A DNA stretch of 64,000 nucleotides from Paractinoplanes pyxinae (GCF_026626335.1 NZ_JAPNTZ010000022.1:124001-188000), one strand, 5' to 3'. Positions 9,525 through 19,733 are shown, counted from the stretch's first letter. Program-made: numbers and translations. The notes: generated by a model not told the origin, from the letters alone.

Positions 9525-9672
9525 ATGGGATTGATCGATGCTTCGAAGATCGGGTAGCGTCTGCGAGCCACGGGGGAACACCAGCGTTTCATCGATACGG
9601 CTCCGTCCCGACGGGATTCGTATCAGTTGTGCCCCCTTCGTGCGGTTTTACCCCCCTCGAAGGAGCATTTCC

Positions 9673-10959
9673 TTGAAGTCTCGCCTCTCACGTCCGCTGC
9701 TCGCGGTCGTCGTCAGTGGTGCGTTCCTGGCTGGTGGCGGCCTGTTCGCCGCGCCCGCCCTGGCCGCGCCGCCGCCGCCCACCACCACCGCGACGCCCAC
9801 GTCGGAGCCCACGACGGAGCCGCCGACCACGGCGCCCACGACGGAGCCGCCGACCACCGAACCGACCACGACGGCGCCCACCACCGAGCCGCCGACGACG
9901 ACGACGGAGCCCACCACGCCGGCTCCGACCACGACGGCGCCCGAGGACCCGACCGACCCGGGCACGACGCCGCCCACCACGACGCCGCCCACGACCACCA
10001 CGCCGCCGCCGCCCGCGGACAAGACCGCGCCGCAGGGCACCTTCGCCCCCAACCGCTGGTCGATCTTCCCGGGCCAGTCGGTCACGCTGACCCTGAGCGG
10101 CATCAAGGACAACGTGAGCACGCCGACGCAGATCAAGCGCGTGGTCACCTGGGGCGACGGCTCGAGCTCGACCGTGAGCCCGGCCTCGACGACCATCGCC
10201 CACGTCTACAAGTCGTCCGGCAAGAAGCCGATCACGCTGACGCTGACCGACGCCGCGGGCAACAAGAAGGTCGTCAAGTCCTCCGGCCCCACCGTCGTTC
10301 CGCAGTCGGTGAAGTGGAAGCTCAGCCGCACCTCGGTCTTCCACGGCCAGAAGTTCGTCTGGGAGCTCCTGAGCGTCCCGGCCGGCGCCACCAAGATCAC
10401 GGTGGCCTGGGGTGACGGACGGGCGACGGTGATCTCCAAGCCCAAGAAGCAGAAGATCACCCGGTACTACTACTCGGACCCGGCCGGCTACATCGTCCCC
10501 AAGGGCACGAAGACGCTGAAGGCGACCGTCTACAACAAGTACGGCGCGGCCACTCCGCAGGTCGTCGGCAAGGTCACCCTGAAGCCGGACACCGCTCGCC
10601 CGAGCGTCACGATCACCCCGCCGGCGAAGGCCAACAAGGCCTCGTCGTGGAAGGCGGTCAAGGGCACCGTGCGTGACACCGGTTCGGGCGTCAAGGAACT
10701 GATCGTCATCGCCTTCGTCGGCAAGGACAACGGTTCGGTCGCCTGCTACGCGCCGTCGAAGAAGAACTGGATCACCGTCACGCCGAGCAGCAACCTCTCG
10801 GTCTGCTTCAACGCGGCGAAGCCGGTGAGCGGCAAGTACTCCGTCGCGTTCAAGAAGACGCCGCCCAAGGGCCAGCTCAGCATCGGCGTCATCGCCATGG
10901 ACTGGGCCGGAAACCTGAACGCCGACAGCAACGGCAACTACGACCGTCGCATCAGCTGA
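9673..10959 (+). CDS. Secreted protein with Thr/Pro-rich stalk and PKD/Ig-like region
   Basis: 428 residues from a TTG start, chosen because AGGAG at 9661-9665 sits seven bases upstream and a clean signal peptide begins there (KSRLSR, hydrophobic core, APALAAP cleavage region). The open frame extends upstream to 9538, but that part has no ribosome binding site and would bury the signal peptide. Residues about 35-115 are TTEPPTT-type repeats. The rest contains two segments with VTWGDG and VAWGDG followed by Tyr-rich strands, resembling PKD-type beta-sandwiches, then DTGSGVKEL and AMDWAGNLNADS, seen in Ig-like repeats. No enzyme motif. The Thr-rich stalk is a plausible substrate for the O-mannosyltransferase at 3692. 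Monocistronic, between two terminators. Confidence 0.8.
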   Translation: MKSRLSRPLLAVVVSGAFLAGGGLFAAPALAAPPPPTTTATPTSEPTTEPPTTAPTTEPPTTEPTTTAPTTEPPTTTTEPTTPAPTTTAPEDPTDPGTTPPTTTPPTTTTPPPPADKTAPQGTFAPNRWSIFPGQSVTLTLSGIKDNVSTPTQIKRVVTWGDGSSSTVSPASTTIAHVYKSSGKKPITLTLTDAAGNKKVVKSSGPTVVPQSVKWKLSRTSVFHGQKFVWELLSVPAGATKITVAWGDGRATVISKPKKQKITRYYYSDPAGYIVPKGTKTLKATVYNKYGAATPQVVGKVTLKPDTARPSVTITPPAKANKASSWKAVKGTVRDTGSGVKELIVIAFVGKDNGSVACYAPSKKNWITVTPSSNLSVCFNAAKPVSGKYSVAFKKTPPKGQLSIGVIAMDWAGNLNADSNGNYDRRIS

Positions 10960-10976
10960 TCACCCAGCAAGACAAC

Positions 10977-11013
10977 GAAGCCGACGTCACCCCTGGAGGG
11001 TGGCGCCGGCTTC
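10977..11013 (+). terminator. Terminator after the secreted stalk protein
   Basis: 16-base arms 10977-10992 and 10998-11013, paired with two mismatches/wobbles around a 5-base loop. GC-rich, without a strong T-tract. Confidence 0.65.
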
Positions 11014-11039
11014 GGCGTTCAACGACTCATGGATTGAGC

Positions 11040-11606
11040 ATGGCTGCCGACTGGGACCGATTCACTGCTTTTCTGCTCGCGGCGCGGTTCGACGAGGTGC
11101 TGCTGCCGGCGTATATCGATGAGAGCGCGCCGGCTGTGGTCCGCCCTTTCGCGTTCTCGGTCTTTCTGCGGGCAGGCGACCGCTGGCTGCGGCTCTCCCA
11201 GGTCGAGCAAGGGGATCAGCTCGAGATCGCGGTGGTCGATCGGGTCGAGCACGACGCGTCGCTGGTAGAGGATCCGGCGGTCACGGCCGTGACTGTCGAT
11301 CTGACGCCGCAGGTGCTCGGCGAGGTCGACTCGTTCCGGATCACTGAGGCGCGCGGATACCTGTCGGCACTGTCGGATCCGGCGGCCGGGCGAGTGGCCG
11401 GCCTGATGCTGACCGCCGAGCCCGGTGGGACTCTCTTGTTCGATCCGCTGTGGGGCAGCGGGATACGAGTCCTGCCCGTGGCTGGTCCGGACGCGTGGCC
11501 CGCGAACCGGGCGCCGGACGGTGTCGTGCGGTGGGCTCAGAGCGCGTACGGGATGTCGGCGATGTGGTGGTCGAGCAGTTCGCCCACCGGGGCCCACGAC
11601 TCGTAG
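11040..11606 (+). CDS. Hypothetical protein
   Basis: 188 residues from ATG 11040; a TTG two codons upstream is possible. No family recognised. Composition is that of a soluble globular protein (mixed Asp/Glu and hydrophobics, DRWLRLSQVEQGDQ, LTAEPGGTLLFDPLWG), with no signal peptide or membrane helix. The last 70 bases run antisense into the end of the convergent neighbour, so the final 20 or so residues are low-quality coding sequence. No clear ribosome binding site, so confidence is moderate. Confidence 0.55.
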   Translation: MAADWDRFTAFLLAARFDEVLLPAYIDESAPAVVRPFAFSVFLRAGDRWLRLSQVEQGDQLEIAVVDRVEHDASLVEDPAVTAVTVDLTPQVLGEVDSFRITEARGYLSALSDPAAGRVAGLMLTAEPGGTLLFDPLWGSGIRVLPVAGPDAWPANRAPDGVVRWAQSAYGMSAMWWSSSSPTGAHDS

Positions 11607-12571
11607 ACGCCCCGCTCGTAGCAGCGCGCGCCGGTGTGGGAGAGCGAGTCGTTGTCCGGGCGCACCAGCCGCAGCCGGGCCCAGGCCTCGTCGCGCTGCA
11701 GCACCCAGCACGGGGTGCCGCGCCACAGGGCCTGCTCGGCCCGGCGGCTCAGCGTCGACACGGGATAGCGGGCGGCGCGGGTCAGCGCCCGCACCCGGAA
11801 CTCCTCGGGCGGGTCGGCGACCGCCTCGTACTCCTTGCCCTTGATCTGGCCGACCAGCTTGGCCGAGCCGGTCGTCGTGCAGGGCACGTATTCGCGGTCG
11901 GGGCTGACGCCGGGCAGGTTGTCGAGCAGGCTGCGCCAGCGCGGGCCGGCCAGCCGCAGCCAGCCGTTCTGCTCCGGCTGGTACGTGTAGAGGATGACCT
12001 CTTCGCCGCCCGGCACGTGCGCGACGATCTGCGAGTTGGCCGGGATCGGCAGGTCGGCGAATCCGGCCGTGACGTATTCCGGGATGAGGTCGTCGGTGCT
12101 CGGCGTGAAGCCGGTGCCGAGGATCATCGCGCCGATCCGGTTGTGCGACTGGATCGAGGCCAGGCCGGGCTGTTCCGCCCCGCCCGGCACCTCGTAGTCG
12201 AGCGGGTCGACGGCCCGCCAGCGCAGCGCGTAGGCCACCTCGGAGTCGGTCACGCCGTCGGTGCCCAGCAGGGCCAGGTCGCGCGGGTCGGTGAGGTGGG
12301 CCACGTCGCAGGCGCGGTAACAGAAGCCGTACGGCAGCCAGCCACCGAGGTGACCGGAGACCTGCGCGGGCGACAAGATCTTGGTCATGCGGGTGCCGCG
12401 CCGGACCGCCGCCGTGATGCGGATCTGCCGCAACGTCGAGTCGTCCCGGAAGTTGGCGGACTGGCTCATCCGCTGCACCCGAGCCCAGTCGAGGTCGCGC
12501 CGCAGCGGTGCGGATAGCGGGGGCTCGAGCGGATCGATGTCGATCACGCTGTCCTCGCCGGTCACGGTCAC
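11537..12571 (-). CDS. Hypothetical protein
   Basis: 344 residues from a GTG start (a second GTG lies at 12565). I do not recognise the family. It is soluble and rich in Trp/Arg/Tyr, with two related-looking segments, GWLRLAGPRWRSLLD and AWARLRLVRPDNDSL, which may be an internal repeat, and several Cys (FCYRACDVAHL, CTTTGSAK, CYERGVYESW). Codon use and composition match the neighbours. It faces away from tatD and may share the promoter region 12572-12639 with it. Confidence 0.7.
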   Translation of the reverse strand: MTVTGEDSVIDIDPLEPPLSAPLRRDLDWARVQRMSQSANFRDDSTLRQIRITAAVRRGTRMTKILSPAQVSGHLGGWLPYGFCYRACDVAHLTDPRDLALLGTDGVTDSEVAYALRWRAVDPLDYEVPGGAEQPGLASIQSHNRIGAMILGTGFTPSTDDLIPEYVTAGFADLPIPANSQIVAHVPGGEEVILYTYQPEQNGWLRLAGPRWRSLLDNLPGVSPDREYVPCTTTGSAKLVGQIKGKEYEAVADPPEEFRVRALTRAARYPVSTLSRRAEQALWRGTPCWVLQRDEAWARLRLVRPDNDSLSHTGARCYERGVYESWAPVGELLDHHIADIPYAL

Positions 12572-12639
12572 GGTCGGAAACTAGACAACACCGGTGGACT
12601 CCAGGTGAACAAACAGTGTCCGCGGGGTCGAAGTGCAGA

Positions 12640-13539
12640 ATGTCTCACATGTCATCGTCACCTTCGGAATCCCGGCGCGAGAAGGCCCGCCGCCGGGCCG
12701 GTGAGTTCCCCGCGCCGCCCGAGCCGCTGGTCGTTTCCGTCTTCGACAGCCACACCCACCTGGACCTCACAATTCAGGAGGCCGGTGTGCCCGGCGGCGG
12801 CGCGGCCGACCCGGTCGAGGCGCTGATCACGGCGGCCGCCAAGGCCGGGGTCGACCGGATCGTGCAGGTCGGCGTGGACGAGCCGTCGTCCCGCTGGGGC
12901 GCCGAGCTGGCCGGCCGCCACCCGTCGGTGCTGGCCGCGGTGGCGGTGCACCCCAACGAGGCCCCGCTGCTGTCCGATCTGGACGAGTCGTTGCGGGTGA
13001 TCGAGGCGCTGGCCGGGCAGCCGCGGGTGCGGGGCGTCGGCGAGACGGGCCTGGACACATTTCGTACGGGGGAAGAGGGCCGCGCCGCCCAGGAGCTCAG
13101 CCTCCGCGGGCACATCGCCATCGCCAAGCGGCACGGCAAGGCGCTGATCATCCACGACCGGGAGGCCCACGAGGACGTTCTGCGCGTGCTCGACGAGGAA
13201 GGCGCGCCCGACACGGTGGTCATGCACTGCTTCTCGGGTGACGCGGTGTTCGCGGCCGAATGCGTACGCCGGGGCTTCTTCCTCAGTTTTGCCGGGACGG
13301 TCACCTTCGCCAGCGCCGGCAACCTGCGCGAGGCGGCCGCGCTCACGCCGCCCGGCCAGATCATGGTGGAGACCGACGCGCCCTATCTGACCCCCATGCC
13401 GCACCGGGGCCGGCCCAACGCGTCGTACCTGATCCCGCTGACCGTGCGCGCGCTGGCCGAGACCCGTGGCGACGACGTCGACGAACTGTGCGCCGCCATC
13501 TCGGCCAACGGCGAGCGCGTCTTCGGCCCCTGGCGCTAA
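12640..13539 (+). CDS. tatD: TatD family metal-dependent hydrolase (DNase)
   Basis: 299 residues from ATG 12640 (ATG 12649 also possible; the frame upstream to 12508 overlaps the divergent gene and is not protein-like). TIM-barrel nuclease/hydrolase using two metal ions. Visible ligands and signatures: FDSHTHLD, AVHPNE, GETGLD, IIHDREAHED, MHCFSGD and ETDAPYLTP. It occupies the conserved position upstream of rsmA in actinobacteria. Its stop overlaps the stop of the convergent small gene. Confidence 0.93.
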   Translation: MSHMSSSPSESRREKARRRAGEFPAPPEPLVVSVFDSHTHLDLTIQEAGVPGGGAADPVEALITAAAKAGVDRIVQVGVDEPSSRWGAELAGRHPSVLAAVAVHPNEAPLLSDLDESLRVIEALAGQPRVRGVGETGLDTFRTGEEGRAAQELSLRGHIAIAKRHGKALIIHDREAHEDVLRVLDEEGAPDTVVMHCFSGDAVFAAECVRRGFFLSFAGTVTFASAGNLREAAALTPPGQIMVETDAPYLTPMPHRGRPNASYLIPLTVRALAETRGDDVDELCAAISANGERVFGPWR

Positions 13540-13958
13540 CCCTCGACCCAGGCCCCGGTGCCGAGCTGCCGGCCCAGGTGCTCGATCTGGGCGCCGAACT
13601 GGGCCGGGGCGGCGCGCAACGGCCCGCGGGCGACGAACCGCACCGCCCAGCGGGCCCGCGGCGCCACGTTGAGCACCCGGAACACCACCTGGCTGCCGCG
13701 CTGGTCGGGCGTCACCTCGTAGACCCCGCGGTACCACCACTCGCCCTGCTGAGAAACCATGCGCGCGTCCCGGTCGACGGTCACCGTGATGCGGCTGCCG
13801 TCGTGCACCACCACGAACTCGTCGCCGGTGTCCGTCTCGTCGACCCGGCCGGTGACGGCGATCGGCGAGCGGCCACCGGGGCGCACGTCGAGCAGCACCT
13901 CGGCCACCCGGTCGGGCGACGCCTCGACGATCGCGCGCAACTCGAGCAACTGCGTCAT
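13536..13958 (-). CDS. SRPBCC/polyketide-cyclase-like small protein
   Basis: 140 residues from ATG 13958 to TAG at 13536; the longer upstream frame is the antisense of rsmA. The beginning (MTQLLELRAIVEASPDRVAEVLLD) and the pattern of short strands ending in a long C-terminal helix fit the START/SRPBCC fold, a hydrophobic-ligand pocket. The fold call is by pattern only and the ligand is unknown. It sits where many actinobacteria have rpfB, divergent from rsmA by 34 bp. Confidence 0.75.
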   Translation of the reverse strand: MTQLLELRAIVEASPDRVAEVLLDVRPGGRSPIAVTGRVDETDTGDEFVVVHDGSRITVTVDRDARMVSQQGEWWYRGVYEVTPDQRGSQVVFRVLNVAPRARWAVRFVARGPLRAAPAQFGAQIEHLGRQLGTGAWVEG

Positions 13959-13992
13959 GCGCACGTTTCTACCCCGTCTAGGCTTCTGACTC

Positions 13993-14880
13993 ATGGCTGA
14001 CGCACTTCTCGGCCCGGCGGAGATCCGGGAGCTGGCGGCCCGGCTCGGCGTGGCCCCCACGAAGAAGCTCGGCCAGAACTTCCTGCACGACCCCAACACG
14101 ATCCGCCGCATCGTCACCGCGGCCGGCCTGACCGCGGACGACGTGGCGCTCGAGGTCGGCCCCGGGCTCGGTTCGCTGACGCTGGGCCTGGTCGGCGCCG
14201 TCCGGCACGTGCACGCGGTCGAGATCGACCCCCGGCTGGCGGCGGCCCTGCCCGAGACGGTGACGGCCGCCCACCTGACCGTGCACAACGCCGACGCCAT
14301 GCGGGTGCGGGGGGCCGATTTCGATCCGGCGCCCACGATGCTGGTGGCCAACCTGCCCTACAACGTGGCCGTGCCCGTGGTGCTGCATCTGCTGGCCGAG
14401 CTGCCGAGTCTGCGCGGCGGCCTGGTCATGGTGCAGAAAGAGGTGGCCGACCGGCTGGTCGCCGGTCCGGGTTCCAAGGTGTACGGCGTCCCGTCGGTCA
14501 AATTGGCCTGGTACGCCGAGGCGCGGGCGGCCGGCAAGGTGCCCCCGGCCGTGTTCTGGCCGGTGCCCAATGTGGACTCGGGCCTGGTCGCCTTCACCCG
14601 CCGCGACCCCCCGCCCGGTGTCGATCGAACGGATGTCTTCGCCGTGGTCGACGCCGCTTTCGCCCAGCGCCGCAAGACCCTGCGGGCCGCCCTCGCGGGC
14701 TGGGCCGGTGGCGCCGTACGGGCCGAGGAGTTGCTGGTCGAGGCGGGCATCAGCCCCCAGGCCCGCGGCGAGTCCCTGACCGTCGCCCAGTTCGCCGCGA
14801 TAGCCGGGGCCGCGAAACTGTCGCCCACCGGCGGTAAGCTCAGCCCGTCCGACAGGCAGCCCGAGGGGGTGGACTCATGA
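13993..14880 (+). CDS. rsmA: 16S rRNA (adenine-1518/1519-N6)-dimethyltransferase
   Basis: 295 residues, also known as KsgA. Dimethylates two adenines of the 16S 3'-terminal hairpin. GQNFLHD (about 26-32), the SAM motif EVGPGLGSLT (about 52-61), VEIDPRLA and the catalytic NLPYN (120-124) are all present. Length is normal. The stop codon overlaps the ATG of a 27-codon ORF (ATGA) that in turn overlaps ispE, so the three are a coupled operon. Confidence 0.97.
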   Translation: MADALLGPAEIRELAARLGVAPTKKLGQNFLHDPNTIRRIVTAAGLTADDVALEVGPGLGSLTLGLVGAVRHVHAVEIDPRLAAALPETVTAAHLTVHNADAMRVRGADFDPAPTMLVANLPYNVAVPVVLHLLAELPSLRGGLVMVQKEVADRLVAGPGSKVYGVPSVKLAWYAEARAAGKVPPAVFWPVPNVDSGLVAFTRRDPPPGVDRTDVFAVVDAAFAQRRKTLRAALAGWAGGAVRAEELLVEAGISPQARGESLTVAQFAAIAGAAKLSPTGGKLSPSDRQPEGVDS

Positions 14881-14960
14881 CCGTAGTGTCGGCCGGGTCC
14901 GCCCGTGCGCTGGTGGCGCCGTTCGAGATCGAGCTGCAGATCGGGGACATCACTTCGTGA
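14877..14960 (+). CDS. 27-residue ORF coupling rsmA to ispE
   Basis: Starts at ATG 14877 inside the rsmA stop (ATGA) and ends with TGA 14958-14960 inside the ispE start (GTGA). The peptide begins MTVVSAGSARALVAPF and ends LQIGDITS. It fills the gap between the two genes exactly, so ribosomes could pass rsmA to peptide to ispE by termination-reinitiation. Either a genuine small protein, a coupling device, or a decayed remnant; no family recognised. Confidence 0.45.
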   Translation: MTVVSAGSARALVAPFEIELQIGDITS

Positions 14961-15904
14961 CCGAGGCCTGGGGACCGGATGACGACGAGCCGCGGCGGCA
15001 TCACGGGCCGGTCCGGGTGCGGGTGCCCGCAAAGATCAATCTGCATCTCGGCGTGGGTCCGCTCCGGGCCGACGGCTTTCACGAGCTCAACACCGTCTAC
15101 CACGCGATCAGCCTGTTCGACGAGCTGACCGCGCGGGCCGGCGACACGTTGACGCTGACCATGGAGGGTGAGGGCGCGGGCACGCTCGCGCTCGACGAGA
15201 CCAACCTCATCATCCGGGCCGCCAAGGCGCTGGCCGCGCGCACCCGGGTGCCGGCCTACGCGCGGCTGCACCTGCGCAAGACGATTCCGCTGGCCGGCGG
15301 GCTGGCCGGGGGCAGCGCCGACGCGGCGGCCGCCCTGATCGCCTGCGACCTGTTGTGGGGCACCGGCCTCTCACGGGAAGAGCTGGCCGAGGTCGGGGCC
15401 ACGCTGGGCTCGGACATTCCTTTCCTGCTGCACGGCGGCACCGCGCTGGGCACCGGCCACGGCGAGGCGATCAGCCCCATCCTGGCCCGGCCCACCACCT
15501 GGCACTGGGTGGTCGCGGTGGCCGACGGCGGCCTGTCCACCCCCGAGGTCTACCGCAAGCTCGACGAGCTGCGTGACGGTTCCTGGCCGCCCAAGGCGCT
15601 GGGCGACGCCGACGAGCTGATGTCCGCGCTGCGCCAGCGCGACCCCGAGGTGCTGGGCGCCGTGCTCGGCAACGACCTGCAGCCGGCCGCCCTCGCGCTG
15701 CGGCCCGAGCTGGCCGACGTGCTCAAGGCGGGCGCCGAGGCCGGGGCGGTCGCCGGTCTGGTCTCCGGGTCCGGCCCCACCTGTGTGTTCCTCGCCACCG
15801 ACGCGACCCACGCCGGGCAGGTCGCGGCCGGTCTCAACGCCGCCGGGGTGTGCCGCGAGGCGGTCACCGCGCGGGGGCCTATGCCGGGGGCGCGGGTAAT
15901 CTAG
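14957..15904 (+). CDS. ispE: 4-diphosphocytidyl-2-C-methyl-D-erythritol kinase
   Basis: 315 residues. ATP-dependent kinase of the MEP isoprenoid pathway. GHMP-kinase signatures: VPAKINLHLGVGPLRADGFHEL at the N-terminus, the Gly-rich loop PLAGGLAGGSADAAAAL (about 111-127), and VSGSGPTCVF near the C-terminus. It starts at GTG 14957, overlapping the small ORF by 4 bases. The product feeds polyprenyl phosphates, which the mannosyltransferase and sugar-phosphate transferase in this block also use. Confidence 0.96.
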   Translation: MTEAWGPDDDEPRRHHGPVRVRVPAKINLHLGVGPLRADGFHELNTVYHAISLFDELTARAGDTLTLTMEGEGAGTLALDETNLIIRAAKALAARTRVPAYARLHLRKTIPLAGGLAGGSADAAAALIACDLLWGTGLSREELAEVGATLGSDIPFLLHGGTALGTGHGEAISPILARPTTWHWVVAVADGGLSTPEVYRKLDELRDGSWPPKALGDADELMSALRQRDPEVLGAVLGNDLQPAALALRPELADVLKAGAEAGAVAGLVSGSGPTCVFLATDATHAGQVAAGLNAAGVCREAVTARGPMPGARVI

Positions 15905-15911
15905 AAGCATC

Positions 15912-17696
<1,785 letters not shown>

Positions 17697-17776
17697 TCCG
17701 GGGGGTGTGCCTGCGCCGCTCGGGGGCAATACGCGAGAATCGGCGGGTACAACATCTGACCTTGGAGACGGACACC

Positions 17777-18238
17777 ATGGCGCACACCCCGGTCAACCAC
17801 CCGCTGCGGCCTCTCTATCGCGCGCTCAGCTTCCTCGCCGGCGCCTTCCTGGTCGTGTTCGGCGTCATCGGGCTCATCCAGACCTCCGGTGAGAGCTTCA
17901 CCGGCGCCAACGACGAGCGTGCGCTGGGCCTGGGCACCAACCTGCTGTGGTCGATCCTCGCCATCATCATCGGCGCCGTCGTGCTGGCCACCTCGGCGCT
18001 CGGCCGCAACCTCGACGTCGAGGCCAACAAGTACCTGGGCTGGGCCATCCTGGTCATCGGCAGCTACGAGCTGGCCACCAGCCGCACCGACGCCAACTTC
18101 TTCGGCTTCACCATCGGCACGGTGATCGCCACCTACCTCACCGGCCTCGTGCTGATCCTGGCCGGGCTCTACCTCAAGGTCGCGCCGCGGAGCGAGGCCG
18201 GCGCGCCGCGCCAGGTGCGCGAGGGCCGCACGGCCTGA
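17777..18238 (+). CDS. DUF4383 membrane protein, copy 1
   Basis: 153 residues from ATG 17777, about four membrane helices, beginning MAHTPVNHPLRPLYRAL. The HPL[RY]P...R motif followed by a first helix is characteristic of the DUF4383 family; no biochemical function is known. The stop overlaps the ATG of a paralogous copy (TGATG), indicating tandem duplication and co-translation. Confidence 0.88.
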   Translation: MAHTPVNHPLRPLYRALSFLAGAFLVVFGVIGLIQTSGESFTGANDERALGLGTNLLWSILAIIIGAVVLATSALGRNLDVEANKYLGWAILVIGSYELATSRTDANFFGFTIGTVIATYLTGLVLILAGLYLKVAPRSEAGAPRQVREGRTA

Positions 18239-18714
18239 TGGCGCACTACCCCCTCAATCACCCGCTGCGTCCCGTCTTCCGTCTCCTGGCCTTCCTCGCC
18301 GGGGCCTATCTGGTGCTCTTCGGCGCCATCGGCCTCGGCGTGACGGCCGGCGACCCGTTCTTCCACCGCGGGTCCGACTGGGTGCTCGGTCTGCGCACCA
18401 ACCCGGCCACGGCGTGGCTCACGCTGCTGCTGGGCGTGGTGCTGCTGGCCGCCGTGCTGGTCGGCCGCAACCTCTACCACCAGGTCACGCTGGTCCTGGG
18501 CTGGGCGCTGGCCGGCTTCGCGATGGTGACCATGGCGATGATCCAGACCGACGCCAACGTCTTCAACGTCTCGATGATCAACGTGATCGTGCTGACCGTG
18601 CTGGGCCTGGTGGTGCTCACGGCCGGCCTCTACGGCAAGATCGGCACGCCGGAGGCGGCCCAGGGCGAATCCCGCGCCGCCCACGGGCAACGCGCTTCCG
18701 CGCCGGCCTCCTAG
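18238..18714 (+). CDS. DUF4383 membrane protein, copy 2
   Basis: 158 residues, four predicted helices, beginning MAHYPLNHPLRPVFRLL. It clearly aligns with copy 1 throughout: VFGVIG/LFGAIG, GLGTN/GLRTN, GRNL, QTDAN/RTDAN. The ATG overlaps the stop of copy 1 by one base. The 3' end overlaps the end of the convergent TetR gene by 4 bases. Function unknown; perhaps a hetero-oligomer with copy 1 (inference). Confidence 0.88.
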   Translation: MAHYPLNHPLRPVFRLLAFLAGAYLVLFGAIGLGVTAGDPFFHRGSDWVLGLRTNPATAWLTLLLGVVLLAAVLVGRNLYHQVTLVLGWALAGFAMVTMAMIQTDANVFNVSMINVIVLTVLGLVVLTAGLYGKIGTPEAAQGESRAAHGQRASAPAS

Positions 18715-19382
18715 CGGGCCCTCCGCGTGAGCAGGGCCGGCTTCGCCTCGAGGTTGGACAGGCCGTTCCAGGCCAGGTTGACCAGGTGGGCCGCCACCAT
18801 CTCTTTCTTCGGCTTGCGGGCCTCACGCCACCACTGGCCGACCAGCGCCACCATGCCGACCAGGGCCTGCGAGTAGAGCTCGGCGAACTTGGGGTCGAGC
18901 CCGCGGGCCTTGAACTCGGCCCCCAGGATGTGTTCGACCTGGTGGGCGACGTCGTTCATCACGCTGGAGAAGGTGCCCGCCCGGGACAGCACAGGCGATT
19001 CGCGCGCCAGCACCCGGAAGCCGTGCGGCTCTTCCTCGATGTAGTCGAGCAGCGCCAGCGCGGCCTGTTCCAGCAGCTCCCGCGGGTGCCCGGCGGTCAG
19101 CGCGGTGGCGATCCGGTCGAGCAGGGCCCGCACCTCACGGTCGACGACGACCGCGTACAGGCCCTCCTTGCCGCCGAAGTGCTCGTAGACCACCGGCTTG
19201 GAGACCTTGGCCCGCGCGGCGACCTCTTCCACGCTGGTGGCGTCGTAGCCCCGCTCGGCGAAGAGCTGACGACCGATCGCGATCAGCTGCTCGCGTCGCT
19301 GCGCGGCCGACATGCGCACCCGGGCGGCGCCCGCCCCTCGGTCCCGCCGCTGCTTGCCGTCGCCCTCGCCAGCATCCGTCAC
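18711..19382 (-). CDS. TetR/AcrR family transcriptional regulator
   Basis: 223 residues. The N-terminal helix-turn-helix is clear: RREQLIAIGRQLFAERGYDATSVEEVAARAKVSKPVVYEHFGGKEGLY (about 28-76), and the rest is an all-helical ligand domain of normal size. It lies next to tRNA-Gln and glmU, as TetR gene Rv1019 does beside glmU in M. tuberculosis (from memory). Ligand and targets are unknown; the convergent DUF4383 pair is not obviously under its control. Confidence 0.93.
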   Translation of the reverse strand: MTDAGEGDGKQRRDRGAGAARVRMSAAQRREQLIAIGRQLFAERGYDATSVEEVAARAKVSKPVVYEHFGGKEGLYAVVVDREVRALLDRIATALTAGHPRELLEQAALALLDYIEEEPHGFRVLARESPVLSRAGTFSSVMNDVAHQVEHILGAEFKARGLDPKFAELYSQALVGMVALVGQWWREARKPKKEMVAAHLVNLAWNGLSNLEAKPALLTRRAR

Positions 19383-19470
19383 CCGGCCATCCTGCCAGGT
19401 CCGGCCGGACCCCGGCCGCCCCGCGAGACGACCGGGCAGCTGATCGCCGGGGAGGTCGTCGCGCGCGAGG

Positions 19471-19503
19471 AGCGCGCGGGGAGCGCGCGGGGAGCGCGCG
19501 GGG
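19471..19503. repeat. Three tandem copies of an 11-bp GC-rich unit
   Basis: AGCGCGCGGGG repeated three times without mismatch in the region upstream of the TetR gene and the tRNA. Probably slippage-generated; it could influence spacing of a promoter there. Confidence 0.7.
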
Positions 19504-19596
19504 AGGAGGCTCGGACCGCCGGGGCCGAGGCGATCGGCGAGGTGCCGCTAAGATGTGACCGGTGGACATGGCCCGATGGGTGAATGTCCGCTTTGG

Positions 19597-19667
19597 TCCC
19601 GGATCGTCTAATGGTAGGACCGCGGCTTTTGGTGCCGTTTATAGGGGTTCGAATCCTCTTCCGGGAG
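19597..19667 (+). tRNA. tRNA-Gln (anticodon UUG)
   Basis: 71 bases to the discriminator G. Acceptor arms TCCCGGA/TCCGGGA pair perfectly; D arm GTCT/GGAC around AATGGTA; anticodon stem GCGGC/GCCGT with loop TTTTGGT, giving TTG; T arm AGGGG/CCTCT around TTCGAAT. CCA is not encoded (GCAG follows). A tRNA-Gln upstream of glmU is a conserved actinobacterial arrangement. Confidence 0.95.
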
Positions 19668-19733
19668 CAGTCCTCCGCGGCTGAATCGTCGCCGCCCTTT
19701 CTTCCATGACTACTGCGAGCACAGGAGTACCGC

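Noticed and set aside
9538..9672. Upstream extension of the secreted stalk protein
   Set aside because: No ribosome binding site and it would bury the signal peptide; TTG 9673 has both.
12508..12639. Upstream extension of tatD
   Set aside because: Arg-rich frame overlapping the start of the divergent gene; homology begins after 12640.
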